Assembly: GCF_900115755.1 (NCBI RefSeq)
Contig: NZ_FOXQ01000001.1
Location: forward strand, 1,054,001-1,118,000
Direction of reading: 5' to 3'
Length of the DNA stretch: 64,000 bases
Origin: Parafilimonas terrae
GTDB taxonomy: Bacteria > Bacteroidota > Bacteroidia > Chitinophagales > Chitinophagaceae
Part shown: positions 1 to 8,199 of the stretch, one piece after another
Layout of the letters: every line of letters starts with the position of its first letter
Position numbering within the stretch: the first letter of the stretch is position 1
Notes under the pieces: generated by a model
The model's database searches: none
Told to the model about the DNA's origin: nothing
What the model saw: only the letters and a program-made list of their open reading frames with translations
Program-made: the position numbers and the translations under genes

Positions 1-10
1 CAGAAAATAA

Positions 11-39
11 AAAAGCAATGAACCATTGTCATTGCTTTT
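11..39 (-). terminator. Rho-independent terminator of the aldo/keto reductase gene
   Basis: A perfect 10-bp stem (positions 11-20 pair with 30-39) surrounds a 9-nt loop. Read on the minus strand it is followed by a T-rich run (complement of the A-rich bases 1-12). It lies 22 bp beyond the stop codon of the reductase gene. Confidence 0.75.
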
Positions 40-61
40 AAAAATAGTGTCCTTACAATAT

Positions 62-1033
62 TTATTGCGACCATTGGGTAGGTTCCCTGTCCCAACGGTG
101 ACTTTTCAATTCTTGTAATAAGTTTTCGGTTAAGCCCTTGCCATCGCCTGCCTGCATATTGGCCATAACATTCTTTAGTTTGCGCATTCCCGGGATGGTT
201 GTGGAAACATCGGGGTTACTTAAAATAAAACGCAGCGCCATTTCGGGCATAGTCATTCCACCGGGGATCAAAGGCCGCAAAGCTTCCGCATGATCAACGC
301 TTGAACTAAGGTTTTCAGGAACAAAATAGGTGGAACGCCAGTCTTCCCCGGGAAAAACGGTTTCTTTGGTGAGCGTGCCGGTGAGGGTTCCCTCATCAAA
401 AGGCACGCGGGCAATTACGCCAATATCCATTTTGCGGCAAAGCGGGAAAAGATTGTCTTCAGGCGCCTGGTCAAAAATGTTATAGATCACCTGCACCGCA
501 TCTATAAGGCCTGTATGCAGGGTTTTCAGGCTATTATCGGGTTCCCAGCGGTTTATGCTTATGCCCCAGGCCCGCACTTTACCCTGTTGCGTTAATTTAA
601 TAATCGTATCCTGCCATTCATCCTCATCGGCCCAGCCATCTTCCCACACATGAAACTGCTGCAGGTCTATGGTTTCCACGCCGAGGTTTTTAAGGCTCTT
701 TTCCGTGTATTCAATTATGTAATCAGAAGGAAAAACATCTTTTAACAGGAATTCTCTTTTAGAAGGCCACTTGCGGTTTTTGGGCGGGATCTTGGTGGCA
801 ACGTACAATCTCTTGCCTGCATGCCTTTTTAAAACAGCATTCAATATTTGTTCGCTTAAACCATCGCCATAAGCCCAGGCAGTATCGAAAAAATTACAGC
901 CCATTTCAACCGATTTGTCAAGAGCGCGGTTTACTTCTTCGCTCTCAGAGCCCGTCCAGCCTGCCATGCCCCACATGCCATATCCAATTTCGCTAACCTG
1001 CCAGCCGGTGCGCCCAAATTTTCTGTATTGCAT
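62..1033 (-). CDS. Aldo/keto reductase
   Basis: 323-residue NAD(P)H-dependent oxidoreductase of the aldo/keto reductase superfamily, a cytoplasmic TIM barrel that reduces aldehydes or ketones. The family tetrad is visible: Asp and Tyr in FFDTAWAYGDG near residues 48-58, Lys in YVATKIPP near 80, His in QQFHVW near 127. The C-terminal part has the expected cofactor-binding stretch (ILSNPDVSTTIPGMRK). There is no signal peptide. The length matches the family. The gene stands alone and ends at a strong terminator. The substrate cannot be told from sequence. A TATCTTTA element about 20 bp upstream of the start on the minus strand (complement of 1051-1058) resembles the Bacteroidota -7 box. Confidence 0.93.
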   Translation of the reverse strand: MQYRKFGRTGWQVSEIGYGMWGMAGWTGSESEEVNRALDKSVEMGCNFFDTAWAYGDGLSEQILNAVLKRHAGKRLYVATKIPPKNRKWPSKREFLLKDVFPSDYIIEYTEKSLKNLGVETIDLQQFHVWEDGWADEDEWQDTIIKLTQQGKVRAWGISINRWEPDNSLKTLHTGLIDAVQVIYNIFDQAPEDNLFPLCRKMDIGVIARVPFDEGTLTGTLTKETVFPGEDWRSTYFVPENLSSSVDHAEALRPLIPGGMTMPEMALRFILSNPDVSTTIPGMRKLKNVMANMQAGDGKGLTENLLQELKSHRWDREPTQWSQ

Positions 1034-1078
1034 TGTAGTGTTTTAAGGTTTAAAGATAAAAACCTGCGCCCATGCAAA

Positions 1079-1555
1079 CTAAATTTGTTTGGTGGGGTTT
1101 TTATCTGCGTGCCGCACCCATTTTGACAATACTGTTGTGTTATACATTAGCTGAAGCACGCCATCTTCAATTTGATAACGGTTTGTTTTAAGCAGGTTTT
1201 CCATAAAAGCCTCTTCGTTATAGCCGGGGCAGGTTTTTTTGGTGGAGATTAGCTTTTCATTAAACTGAAGGGCATCCTGCGAAAGCAAAAAGGCGCCGCT
1301 CATATTGTTGCAGCCGGTGTTACCGGTAAACCTGCCGTTTTTAATATTGAAAACAATGAAAGGAATTTTGCCGGCAGCGGTATCAGAGCTCAGCACAGGC
1401 ATTAATTCCCATTTTCCGCTGAGGGTTGCCGTATCGCTTTCATGAAAGGCGGCTGCAATTTTTGCGCTGCCTGTTTTTTGCGGCATATTGATGTGTGCAT
1501 TCGCCTGGCCGTTTATGAGCAGCAGGGCAAGGCTTGCAAATAATAAATGTTTCAT
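1079..1555 (-). CDS. META domain-containing exported protein (HslJ-like)
   Basis: 158-residue protein with an N-terminal signal peptide (hydrophobic run LLFASLALLLINGQANA, cleavage expected near residue 20). A META/HslJ-type domain follows: GKWELMPV opening strand, then FTGNTGCNNMSGAF, the family hallmark, and a second Cys in KKTCPGYNEEAFM. The two Cys could form a disulfide in the periplasm. In E. coli HslJ is a heat-inducible outer-membrane lipoprotein linked to novobiocin resistance; that role is not established here. No lipobox Cys is seen, so the protein is probably periplasmic. Confidence 0.85.
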   Translation of the reverse strand: MKHLLFASLALLLINGQANAHINMPQKTGSAKIAAAFHESDTATLSGKWELMPVLSSDTAAGKIPFIVFNIKNGRFTGNTGCNNMSGAFLLSQDALQFNEKLISTKKTCPGYNEEAFMENLLKTNRYQIEDGVLQLMYNTTVLSKWVRHADKNPTKQI

Positions 1556-1894
1556 TCGTATAAGTTTGTTTTTTCAATGGCCTCATGTAACCTTGCTGTT
1601 ACATTCCCTATGTGAGAAGAATTAACATGCCCGGTTTCATGCCTAAAACGAATCAATTTTTAAGCCACGCCAGCCACGTTAAGCTTTATGTTTGATAAAG
1701 AAATCAGGGTTAAAAATTATTTCGGGATGCAAATGCTTATGCCCTTGCCAAAACCAGATTTATTTTGCGTTATTTTAACCGGGTGTGTGGATTGATTTCA
1801 TTTATTTTTGTCCGCACTTTAAAAATTAACAAAGCATAAAGCGGGAAATAACTGATTATAACCAGGATTTCTGCAACCAGCAAACTCAAATATT
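1556..1894. other. Divergent intergenic region, 339 bp
   Basis: AT-rich spacer between the diverging META-domain gene and the outer-membrane protein gene. It presumably holds both promoters. A TATTTTTG box fitting the Bacteroidota -7 consensus TAnnTTTG lies at 1803-1810 for the rightward gene, without a clear -33 TTTG at proper distance. No convincing small gene or RNA was found. Confidence 0.4.
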
Positions 1895-2677
1895 ATGAAC
1901 CAGATGAAAAAGTTTTTCCTGCTATTCTTTTCAATAGCTGCTTTTGTTGCTGCCAAAGCACAGGTTAATACTGATACTTCAGCCCTGTCCCGCATTATGT
2001 CGGAACCGGCGCCAAAAAACAGGGAGTGGTCTAAGCTTGATTTGAGCACAAGGGCAAACGATCATTTTATGGTTCAGTATGGTTACGATATGTGGCCAAA
2101 TGTGCCGGACAGCATAAATACATCAGGCTTTTCAAGGCATTTTAATATTTATGTAATGCTGGATAAACCTTTTCGCAACAGCCCGCATTTTAGCGTGGGT
2201 TTAGGTTTAGGAATAGGAACAAGCAATATCTTTTTTTCCAATACTTACGTAAACCTTAAATCTCAAACGGGCACATTGCCGTTTACTAATGTAACCAACA
2301 CTAATCATTTTGATAAATTCAAACTGTCAACCGGTTTTATTGAAGTGCCGCTTGAATTGCGGTTTTCCGGCAACCCGGTTCAGCCCGATAAAGGCTTTAA
2401 GATGGCGCTGGGCATAAAGGGTGGCTTATTGGTTACCGCCCACACAAAAGGAAAGAATTATGTGGATGCCAATGGTAATCCCATTTATGCAAAAAATTAT
2501 ATTCAGAAAGAATCTGACAAGCGGTTTATAAACAGCACACGCTTTGCATTAACCGGCCGTATTGGTTTTGGCCACATTTCACTTGATGGTTCTTACCAGG
2601 TTACCAGCTTTTTAAAAACCGGCGCCGGCCCGGTTATTCACCCCGTTTCAATCGGGCTTACTTTAAGCGGCCTGTAA
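1895..2677 (+). CDS. Outer-membrane beta-barrel protein, unknown function
   Basis: 260-residue protein with a Sec signal peptide (FFLLFFSIAAFVAAKAQ, cleavage after about residue 22). The mature part is rich in alternating aromatic/hydrophobic and polar residues with Gly-rich turns (HFSVGLGLGIGTSNIFF, FKMALGIKGGLLVTAH, GRIGFGHISLDGSYQ). This is the pattern of porin-like barrels often annotated as outer membrane beta-barrel protein. It ends at a hydrophobic C-terminus (SIGLTLSGL). No enzymatic motif is visible. It is followed 51 bp later by hflX on the same strand and could share its transcript. Role unknown; structural or small-molecule channel roles are both possible. Confidence 0.75.
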   Translation: MNQMKKFFLLFFSIAAFVAAKAQVNTDTSALSRIMSEPAPKNREWSKLDLSTRANDHFMVQYGYDMWPNVPDSINTSGFSRHFNIYVMLDKPFRNSPHFSVGLGLGIGTSNIFFSNTYVNLKSQTGTLPFTNVTNTNHFDKFKLSTGFIEVPLELRFSGNPVQPDKGFKMALGIKGGLLVTAHTKGKNYVDANGNPIYAKNYIQKESDKRFINSTRFALTGRIGFGHISLDGSYQVTSFLKTGAGPVIHPVSIGLTLSGL

Positions 2678-2728
2678 TTTGCAGGTTGGGTGAATTGGTT
2701 TAACTTTTAAAAAAATTAGCTACAGCAT

Positions 2729-3919
2729 TTGATTGATATTAAGCAACAGGTAAAAGCTGAAGAACGGGCAGTGCTCGTGGGCATAGTGCAAAAGAGCCAG
2801 GAAGAACGCGAGGTGCAGGAAAATCTTGATGAGCTTGCCTTTCTTGCCGAAACAGCCGGCGCAGTTGCCATTAAAACCTTTACGCAAAAATTACCGCAGC
2901 CCGATAGCAGGACATTTATAGGAAAAGGAAAGCTGGAAGAAGTGGCGGCTTATATTAAAACGCACCCGGCGGATATCATCATTTTTGATGATGAACTAAG
3001 CGGCTCGCAAATTACCAATATTGAAAAAGCCACCGGCGTTAAAGCCATAGACCGCAGCGATCTTATTCTCGACATTTTTGCAAGACGTGCTAAAACTTCC
3101 CGTGCAAAAGCCCAGGTGGAGCTGGCGCAGTACCAATATATTTTGCCGCGTTTGCGTGGCATGTGGAAACACCTTGAAAGGCTTGGTGGCGGTATTGGCA
3201 CAAGGGGCCCGGGCGAAACAGAAATTGAAACAGACCGCCGTATTGTAAGGGATAAAATTTCGCTGCTGCGCAAAAGGCTGCAGGAAATAGATAAACAATC
3301 TTTTACGCAACGTAAAGATCGTGGTGAATTTATACGGGTTTCATTAGTGGGTTATACTAACGTTGGCAAAAGCACCATTATGAACCTGCTGAGCAAAAGC
3401 GATGTATTTGCCGAGAATAAATTGTTTGCCACGCTTGATACTACTACGCGTAAAGTTGTTTTTGAAAACACGCCTTTTCTCCTGAGTGATACGGTTGGCT
3501 TTATACGAAAGCTGCCGCATCATTTAATTGAAAGTTTTAAAAGCACGCTGGATGAAGTGCGTGAAGCTGATTTGCTGCTGCATGTGGTGGATATTTCACA
3601 CCCGAAATATGAAGAGCAGATGGCCACAGTAAATAAAACCCTGCAGGAACTGGGTGCGGTTGATAAACCTGTTATAACTGTTTTCAACAAAATTGATGCT
3701 TACGAAGAAACGAATTTTGATGAATGGCTGGATGCAGGCACCAAACAGGAAATTTTGCACCAGCTTGAAGAAAGATGGCAAAAGGCAACAGAAAATAAAG
3801 CGGTTTTTATTTCGGCTGTGGAGAAAAGAAATATTGATAAACTGCGGAATATTGTATTGGAAAATGTGCGGGCATTGTACCGGCAGCGGTATCCATACAA
3901 GACAGAATATTTCTTTTAA
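2729..3919 (+). CDS. hflX: GTPase HflX
   Basis: 396-residue ribosome-associated GTPase. In other bacteria HflX binds the 50S subunit and splits stalled ribosomes after stress. The N-terminal HflX domain (about residues 15-195) carries the typical RTFIGKGKLEE and GGGIGTRGPGETEIETDRR segments. The G domain has P-loop GYTNVGKST (208-216), switch/G3 DTVGFI and G4 NKID. The start is a TTG codon: an in-frame stop lies 12 bp upstream at 2717-2719 and no ATG lies between it and the conserved region. It precedes tRNA-Asn by 65 bp. The length is normal for the family. Confidence 0.96.
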   Translation: MIDIKQQVKAEERAVLVGIVQKSQEEREVQENLDELAFLAETAGAVAIKTFTQKLPQPDSRTFIGKGKLEEVAAYIKTHPADIIIFDDELSGSQITNIEKATGVKAIDRSDLILDIFARRAKTSRAKAQVELAQYQYILPRLRGMWKHLERLGGGIGTRGPGETEIETDRRIVRDKISLLRKRLQEIDKQSFTQRKDRGEFIRVSLVGYTNVGKSTIMNLLSKSDVFAENKLFATLDTTTRKVVFENTPFLLSDTVGFIRKLPHHLIESFKSTLDEVREADLLLHVVDISHPKYEEQMATVNKTLQELGAVDKPVITVFNKIDAYEETNFDEWLDAGTKQEILHQLEERWQKATENKAVFISAVEKRNIDKLRNIVLENVRALYRQRYPYKTEYFF

Positions 3920-3938
3920 CGCTAATTTTAAAAAAGGA

Positions 3939-3969
3939 GTTGGTAAAAATATAAAAACGACTATTTTTG
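3939..3969 (+). promoter_or_regulatory. Predicted promoter of tRNA-Asn
   Basis: A TATTTTTG box at 3962-3969 matches the Bacteroidota -7 consensus TAnnTTTG exactly. A GTTG element at 3939-3942 sits 19 bp upstream, in place of the -33 TTTG. Transcription would begin a few bases before the mature tRNA 5' end at 3985. Confidence 0.55.
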
Positions 3970-3984
3970 CAGCCCCTGAAACAT

Positions 3985-4058
3985 TCCTCAGTAGCTCAGC
4001 TGGTTAGAGCATCTGACTGTTAATCAGAGGGTCACTGGTTCAAGTCCAGTCTGAGGAG
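3985..4058 (+). tRNA. tRNA-Asn (anticodon GTT)
   Basis: 74-nt cloverleaf with a 7-bp acceptor stem (3985-3991 with 4051-4057), D arm GCTC/GAGC, and 5-bp anticodon stem around loop CTGTTAA. The anticodon GTT is at 4019-4021. The T arm is ACTGG/CCAGT with loop TTCAAGT, and the discriminator base is G at 4058. CCA is not encoded. A terminator follows directly. Confidence 0.97.
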
Positions 4059-4071
4059 CTTTAAAAATGAA

Positions 4072-4100
4072 AGCGTTACGAGGATCGTAGCGCTTTTTTT
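4072..4100 (+). terminator. Terminator downstream of tRNA-Asn
   Basis: A 9-bp stem (4072-4080 with 4086-4094, one G-T wobble), loop AGGAT, then a run of seven T. Confidence 0.85.
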
Positions 4101-4201
4101 GTCTTCTTTATAAAAGGAATCTTTTGTAAGCCAACTATCTGAACCATTAAAAGTTAATATCACATTTATCCTTTATTCAACCCTCTTATGGCATAAATTT
4201 T

Positions 4202-4217
4202 GCGCCCGCATGGGCGC
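4202..4217 (+). promoter_or_regulatory. GC-rich leader hairpin upstream of the lipoprotein esterase
   Basis: GCGCCC at 4202-4207 pairs with GGGCGC at 4212-4217 around loop GCAT, directly after an AT-rich TAAATTTTG element (4194-4202) that resembles a -7 box. If transcription starts here, the hairpin lies at the very 5' end of an mRNA with a leader of about 65 nt. It may be an mRNA-stabilising structure; function is inferred. Confidence 0.35.
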
Positions 4218-4272
4218 TTTAACTACTTACTTTCCAATATCTTTTATTACTAAATTTTGTAAAGTTTTTTCA

Positions 4273-5160
4273 ATGAGAAAATTAAGCTCTATTGTATTGT
4301 TTGTAATGTTATTGATGGCTTCTCCTTCCTGTAAAAAAGAAACTGCTCAGCTCAGCACGGTCTCGGCTGCAAATGAATCTGATCTTTCTATTAAAAAATT
4401 AAGAAGAAAAACGCAGACAGGCGACCTTGTTGGCCGCCAGCAGCAAATAACAATAGCTACCGGCGATTATACCTATCCCACTTCACAGGCATTATTATGG
4501 CTGCCGGCCGGTTATAATGGTATAAAAAGCATTAGGAAAAAATATCCTTTAATAATTGCCCTTGACGGAGTGGGCGAGCAAGGCACAGATATTAAGGCTT
4601 TATTGCATAGCGGCACAATTGCATACCACATTTCCAAAGGATGGGATCCCGTTTCTAAAAATCCTGCGGATGGAAAAGACTATTCGTTTATTGTTTTCAC
4701 ACCACAGTGCCCGGTAAGCTGGGGCTGGAGTGCACCGCAGATAAAAACTATGCTTGCTTCATTAAAAAAGACTTACAGAATAGATGTTTCCCGTGTTTAT
4801 TTAACCGGTTTCAGCGCGGGTGGCTGGGGCTTATGGAGCTGTATGACGGATGATGTGAGCCTCTGCCAGCAGTTTGCGGCTATCGGGCCGGTAAGTTCTG
4901 CAGCGGCGGACCATCCGGATAAAATAACAAACGTTGCCAAATTCAATATCGCCTGCTGGAATATTTGCGGTACTGCTGATTCGTTTTATGGAAATGCTGT
5001 AAACTATACCAACATTATAAACGGGGCGAATCCAAAAATCCCGGCAATATTGACAAGTTTGAAAGGCGTTGGCCACAGCGCCTGGAACCAGGCTTATGAT
5101 ACAAGCTGGCGTGTAAATAAGAAAAACTTCTTTGAATGGGCTTTGCAGTACCGCAGGTAA
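4273..5160 (+). CDS. Alpha/beta-hydrolase (esterase-like) lipoprotein
   Basis: 295-residue predicted lipoprotein. Signal peptide MRKLSSIVLFVMLLM is followed by lipobox ASPSC, which fixes the start at 4273 rather than at the ATG at 4210, whose extra residues would bury the signal peptide. The mature part is an alpha/beta hydrolase of the poly(3-hydroxybutyrate) depolymerase/carboxylesterase type. It has strand YPLIIALDGVGEQG, nucleophile elbow GFSAGGWG (G-x-S-x-G), a GTADSFYG acid-loop candidate, and catalytic His in GVGHSAW. It probably faces the periplasm or cell surface and hydrolyses an ester. The gene is monocistronic, flanked by terminators on both sides. The substrate is unknown. Confidence 0.85.
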   Translation: MRKLSSIVLFVMLLMASPSCKKETAQLSTVSAANESDLSIKKLRRKTQTGDLVGRQQQITIATGDYTYPTSQALLWLPAGYNGIKSIRKKYPLIIALDGVGEQGTDIKALLHSGTIAYHISKGWDPVSKNPADGKDYSFIVFTPQCPVSWGWSAPQIKTMLASLKKTYRIDVSRVYLTGFSAGGWGLWSCMTDDVSLCQQFAAIGPVSSAAADHPDKITNVAKFNIACWNICGTADSFYGNAVNYTNIINGANPKIPAILTSLKGVGHSAWNQAYDTSWRVNKKNFFEWALQYRR

Positions 5161-5184
5161 AAGAAGCATAGCTTAAAACAATCT

Positions 5185-5219
5185 AAATGCTTTGAAACTT
5201 AAGTTTTAAAGCATTTTTT
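5185..5219 (+). terminator. Terminator downstream of the esterase gene
   Basis: A nearly perfect inverted repeat (5185-5200 with 5201-5216, one G-T pair; the central bases form the loop) followed by a T run. Confidence 0.8.
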
Positions 5220-5256
5220 ATTTAATTGATTGACATTTGCCATTCAAAGCAGATAC

Positions 5257-6243
5257 ATGAAGCAGCATTCGTTTGAAAAATTTATAAATAAAGAAAAGAA
5301 CTCCCGCAAAAAAGAGGCGATAAAACAGGATAAGCGCAGGTGGAAAGAAGAAAAGAAGAAGCGGTATGAAGAAAAAAAATTAAATTATGAATTGCAGTCT
5401 TCAAAACCCAGGACTTCCAGGCCGGTAAAACCAGGCCATGAACCATTAAACCCAAACACAAAAGCAGATAAGGCTAATAGTTCAAACCCGGGAGAAATAC
5501 CGCTTAATAAATTTATTGCCCATGCAGGCGTTTGTGGCAGGAGGGAAGCGGCAGTGCTGGTGAAAGAAGGTAAAGTAAAAGTAAACAACAATATAATTTA
5601 CGAACCGGGCTATAAGGTAACATCAGCCGATAAGGTTGTATTCAATAACAAACAGCTTCATATACAAAAAAACCTGGTTTACATTTTACTGAACAAACCC
5701 AAGGATTACATTACCACAGCAAAAGATACGCATGGCCGTAAAACGGTTTTTGAACTGGTGCAACAAGCCACAGGCGAAAGAATTTACCCGGTAGGCAGGT
5801 TAGACCGCAACACAACCGGCGTGCTGTTGCTTACCAATGATGGCGACCTTACACAGAAGCTAACGCATCCATCTTTCGAAATAAAAAAAATATACGAGGC
5901 AAAGCTTGACAAACCTTTACTTAAAAAGGATATGGAAGCCCTGCTCAAAGGCGTTGAGCTGGAAGATGGCTTTATAGCTGCTGACGCTGCCGGCTATGCC
6001 GACCCGAAAGATAAATCGCTGGTGGGCCTCGAAATTCACAGTGGCAGAAACCGCATTGTGCGCCGCTTGTTTGAACATTTGGGTTATGAAGTTAAAGGCC
6101 TCGACAGGGTATTGTTTGCCAATCTTACCAAAAAAAACCTGGAACGTGGCAAATGGCGTTTCTTGCATGAAAAAGAAGTTCGCTTATTGAAATATATGAA
6201 CCAAAGCTTTGTGAAAAAGAAACCCTCGCCAAAGAAAAATTAA
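5257..6243 (+). CDS. RsuA/RluB-family rRNA pseudouridine synthase
   Basis: 328 residues from the ATG at 5257; a TTG nine codons earlier is a less likely start. A very basic, lysine-rich tail (about residues 5-85, with predicted helix) precedes an S4 RNA-binding domain (PLNKFIAHAGVCGRREAAV onward). Next comes the pseudouridine synthase core with the catalytic Asp in GRLDRNTTGVLLLTNDG and the conserved GRNRIVRRLFEHLGY. It isomerises uridine to pseudouridine in rRNA. Basic N-terminal extensions are common in Bacteroidota members. The next gene, 14 bp downstream, is a second pseudouridine synthase, so the two are probably co-transcribed. The exact target position is unknown. Confidence 0.93.
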   Translation: MKQHSFEKFINKEKNSRKKEAIKQDKRRWKEEKKKRYEEKKLNYELQSSKPRTSRPVKPGHEPLNPNTKADKANSSNPGEIPLNKFIAHAGVCGRREAAVLVKEGKVKVNNNIIYEPGYKVTSADKVVFNNKQLHIQKNLVYILLNKPKDYITTAKDTHGRKTVFELVQQATGERIYPVGRLDRNTTGVLLLTNDGDLTQKLTHPSFEIKKIYEAKLDKPLLKKDMEALLKGVELEDGFIAADAAGYADPKDKSLVGLEIHSGRNRIVRRLFEHLGYEVKGLDRVLFANLTKKNLERGKWRFLHEKEVRLLKYMNQSFVKKKPSPKKN

Positions 6244-6257
6244 TACAGAATTGGATA

Positions 6258-6968
6258 ATGAAGTTTGAAACAATTTTTGAAGACGATAAATTAATTGCCA
6301 TTAATAAGCCGGCGGGCTTGCTCAGCATTCCGGACAGAGAAGGAAAAGAGGTTTCGCTTAAGCAAATATTAGCTGATAAATATGGCGAAATTTTTACCGT
6401 GCACCGCCTGGATAAAAGCACAAGCGGCGTAATTGTTTTTGCAAAAGATAAAGCTGCGCATGCAGAAATTTCGCAGCTTTTTGAAAGCCGCACCACAGAA
6501 AAAATTTACTACGGCCTTGTGCATGGAAGCATTACCCCGCAAAGCGGAAAAATTGAAGAGCCTATAATGCAGCATCCTTCCGGCAACGGAAAAATGATTT
6601 TAAGCAGTAAAGGAAAACCCTCATTTACCGAGTATGAGATGCTGGAAGATTTCAGGCGTTTTAGCTGGGTAAAATTTAAAATCCTTACCGGCAGAACACA
6701 TCAAATACGCATTCATTCTCAATTTATCGGGCATAGTATTGTTTGCGATGATTTATACGGAGATGGCAGCTCTGTTTTGCTGTCTTCGCTTAAAAAGAAA
6801 TATAATTTAAGTAAGCATGAAATTGAGGAAAGGCCTCTTTTATCAAGGCTGGCTTTACACAGTGCTTCGTTGAAATTTATATTTAATGAAGAGGAATATT
6901 CATTTGAAGCGCCGCTGCCGAAAGACCTGAAAGCGTTGTTGCAGCAGTTAAGAAAACTGAATAATTAG
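6258..6968 (+). CDS. RluA-family RNA pseudouridine synthase
   Basis: 236-residue pseudouridine synthase of the RluA family. It opens with DDKLIAINKPAGLLS, has the catalytic motif HRLDKSTSGVIVFAKD, and the family GRTHQIRIHSQFIGHSIVCDDLYG. It lacks an S4 domain and is short, as in TruC/RluA-like single-domain enzymes. It modifies uridines in rRNA or tRNA. It follows the RsuA-type gene by 14 bp. Its last four bases overlap the end of the convergent lpxB gene. Confidence 0.93.
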   Translation: MKFETIFEDDKLIAINKPAGLLSIPDREGKEVSLKQILADKYGEIFTVHRLDKSTSGVIVFAKDKAAHAEISQLFESRTTEKIYYGLVHGSITPQSGKIEEPIMQHPSGNGKMILSSKGKPSFTEYEMLEDFRRFSWVKFKILTGRTHQIRIHSQFIGHSIVCDDLYGDGSSVLLSSLKKKYNLSKHEIEERPLLSRLALHSASLKFIFNEEEYSFEAPLPKDLKALLQQLRKLNN

Positions 6969-8101
6969 TTCTTATTTTTTGCTGTATCCACAACAATCTT
7001 CGCTGCATTTGCCGATGCATTGCCGCCTGCAGATAAAATGTTTTTTAAATCTTCATAATCTTTCCTGAATTGCTCTTTTTTGGCTTCATCAAAAAGCAGT
7101 TTTGATAATTCCTGCTTCAGGTTTTTTACAGTAAGCTCGTTTTGAATTAATTCCTTAACCACAGGTTTATCCATAATTAAATTAACGAGTGCTATATATT
7201 TAATTTTAATCAACCGCTTTGCAATCTGGTAACTTATGTTGCTTCCTTTGTAGCAAACCACTTCTGGCACGCCGAATAAGGCCGTTTCTAAAGTTGCCGT
7301 ACCACTTGTAACCAATGCCGCCTTTGCTTCTGTAAGCAGTTGATATGTTTTATTTCGAACAGAAGAAACATTTGTGTAATTGCGCACAAAGCTTTCATAA
7401 AACGCATCTTCCAGGCCAGGCGCCTTTGCCAAAATAAACTGGTATTGCGGAAAGTGCCTGCTCACTTCCAGCATTATGGGAAGCTTTTTTGCAATTTCCT
7501 GTTTCCTGCTGCCGGGGAGCAATGCAATGATATTATTAGCTGATGGCTGATGGCCGGCGGCAGATTGCTTAAACTCTTCAACTACCTGCACCAGTGGATG
7601 GCCCACATAATCCACATCCCACTTCCATTTGTCTTTATAATATTCTTTTTCAAATGGAAGAATAACGATCATTTCATCTATCGTTTCTTTCATTTTAGGT
7701 ACACGGCTTTCTTTCCAGGCCCAAACCTGGGGAGAAATGTAGAATACAGTTTTGCAGTTGACTGTTGATTGTTGGCCGTTAACCGTTTTTGCCCATTCGG
7801 CAATGCGTAAATTAAAGCCGGGATAATCAATCAGTACCAGCACATCCGGCTGAAACTTCAGTATATCTTCTTTGCAGAATTTGAGGTTATTAAAAATGGT
7901 TTTAAGGTTCATTACCACTTCGGCAAATCCCATAAAAGCGAGATCGCGGTAATGCTTTACCAGCGTTGCACCCTCGGCCTGCATCAGGTCGCCGCCCCAG
8001 CACCGGATGCTTGCGGCTTCATCGAGTTTCTTTATTTCTTTTATAAGATTACTGCCATGCAAATCACCGCTTGCCTCACCCGCAATGATGTAATACTTCA
8101 T
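6965..8101 (-). CDS. lpxB: Lipid-A-disaccharide synthase LpxB
   Basis: 378-residue GT-B (family GT19) glycosyltransferase that joins UDP-2,3-diacylglucosamine and lipid X into lipid A disaccharide on the inner membrane face. Recognised by IIAGEASGDLHGSNLI at the N-terminus, MGFAEVV, IDYPGFNLR, YISPQVWAWK, YVGHPL, ALLPGSRKQEI and TSGTATLE. Two short segments not expected in the family, at about residues 106-116 and 180-189, are encoded by 7-bp tandem repeats (7757-7787 and 7534-7561). They lie between core motifs, so activity need not be lost. The gene is unlinked to lpxD/C/A in this window. Confidence 0.96.
   Translation of the reverse strand: MKYYIIAGEASGDLHGSNLIKEIKKLDEAASIRCWGGDLMQAEGATLVKHYRDLAFMGFAEVVMNLKTIFNNLKFCKEDILKFQPDVLVLIDYPGFNLRIAEWAKTVNGQQSTVNCKTVFYISPQVWAWKESRVPKMKETIDEMIVILPFEKEYYKDKWKWDVDYVGHPLVQVVEEFKQSAAGHQPSANNIIALLPGSRKQEIAKKLPIMLEVSRHFPQYQFILAKAPGLEDAFYESFVRNYTNVSSVRNKTYQLLTEAKAALVTSGTATLETALFGVPEVVCYKGSNISYQIAKRLIKIKYIALVNLIMDKPVVKELIQNELTVKNLKQELSKLLFDEAKKEQFRKDYEDLKNILSAGGNASANAAKIVVDTAKNKN
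7534..7561. repeat. 7-bp-period array inside lpxB (second insert)
   Basis: Four contiguous heptamers of type TGATGGC (two identical copies at 7541-7554, flanked by TATTAGC and CGGCGGC). They encode part of a segment near residue 185 of LpxB that looks inserted just before the conserved ALLPGSR motif. Confidence 0.7.
7757..7787. repeat. 7-bp-period array inside lpxB (first insert)
   Basis: Four contiguous heptamers of form GTTRNYY start at 7757, 7764, 7771 and 7778, with a further GTT after them. On the coding strand they encode NGQQSTVN, an apparent insertion before the strand leading to YISPQVWAWK. Confidence 0.75.
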
Positions 8102-8199
8102 AACTATATTCCGCCAGGCGGAAACATTTATTATTAAAAAAGATAAAGTAAAGAAAAGTAAATGAAGCTGCTTGCAAAATTCTTTATTGCATTTCTTTA

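Noticed and set aside
1819-2049. Minus-strand frame opposite the outer-membrane protein gene start
   Set aside because: It overlaps the signal-peptide coding region of a gene with clear export features and shows no motif of its own.
3693-4007. Plus-strand frame running from hflX into the tRNA
   Set aside because: It overlaps hflX in another frame and enters the tRNA gene; composition is that of a shadow.
4210-4272. Earlier ATG for the lipoprotein esterase
   Set aside because: It lies in the loop of a GC hairpin next to the likely transcription start and would add 21 residues before an otherwise perfect lipoprotein signal.
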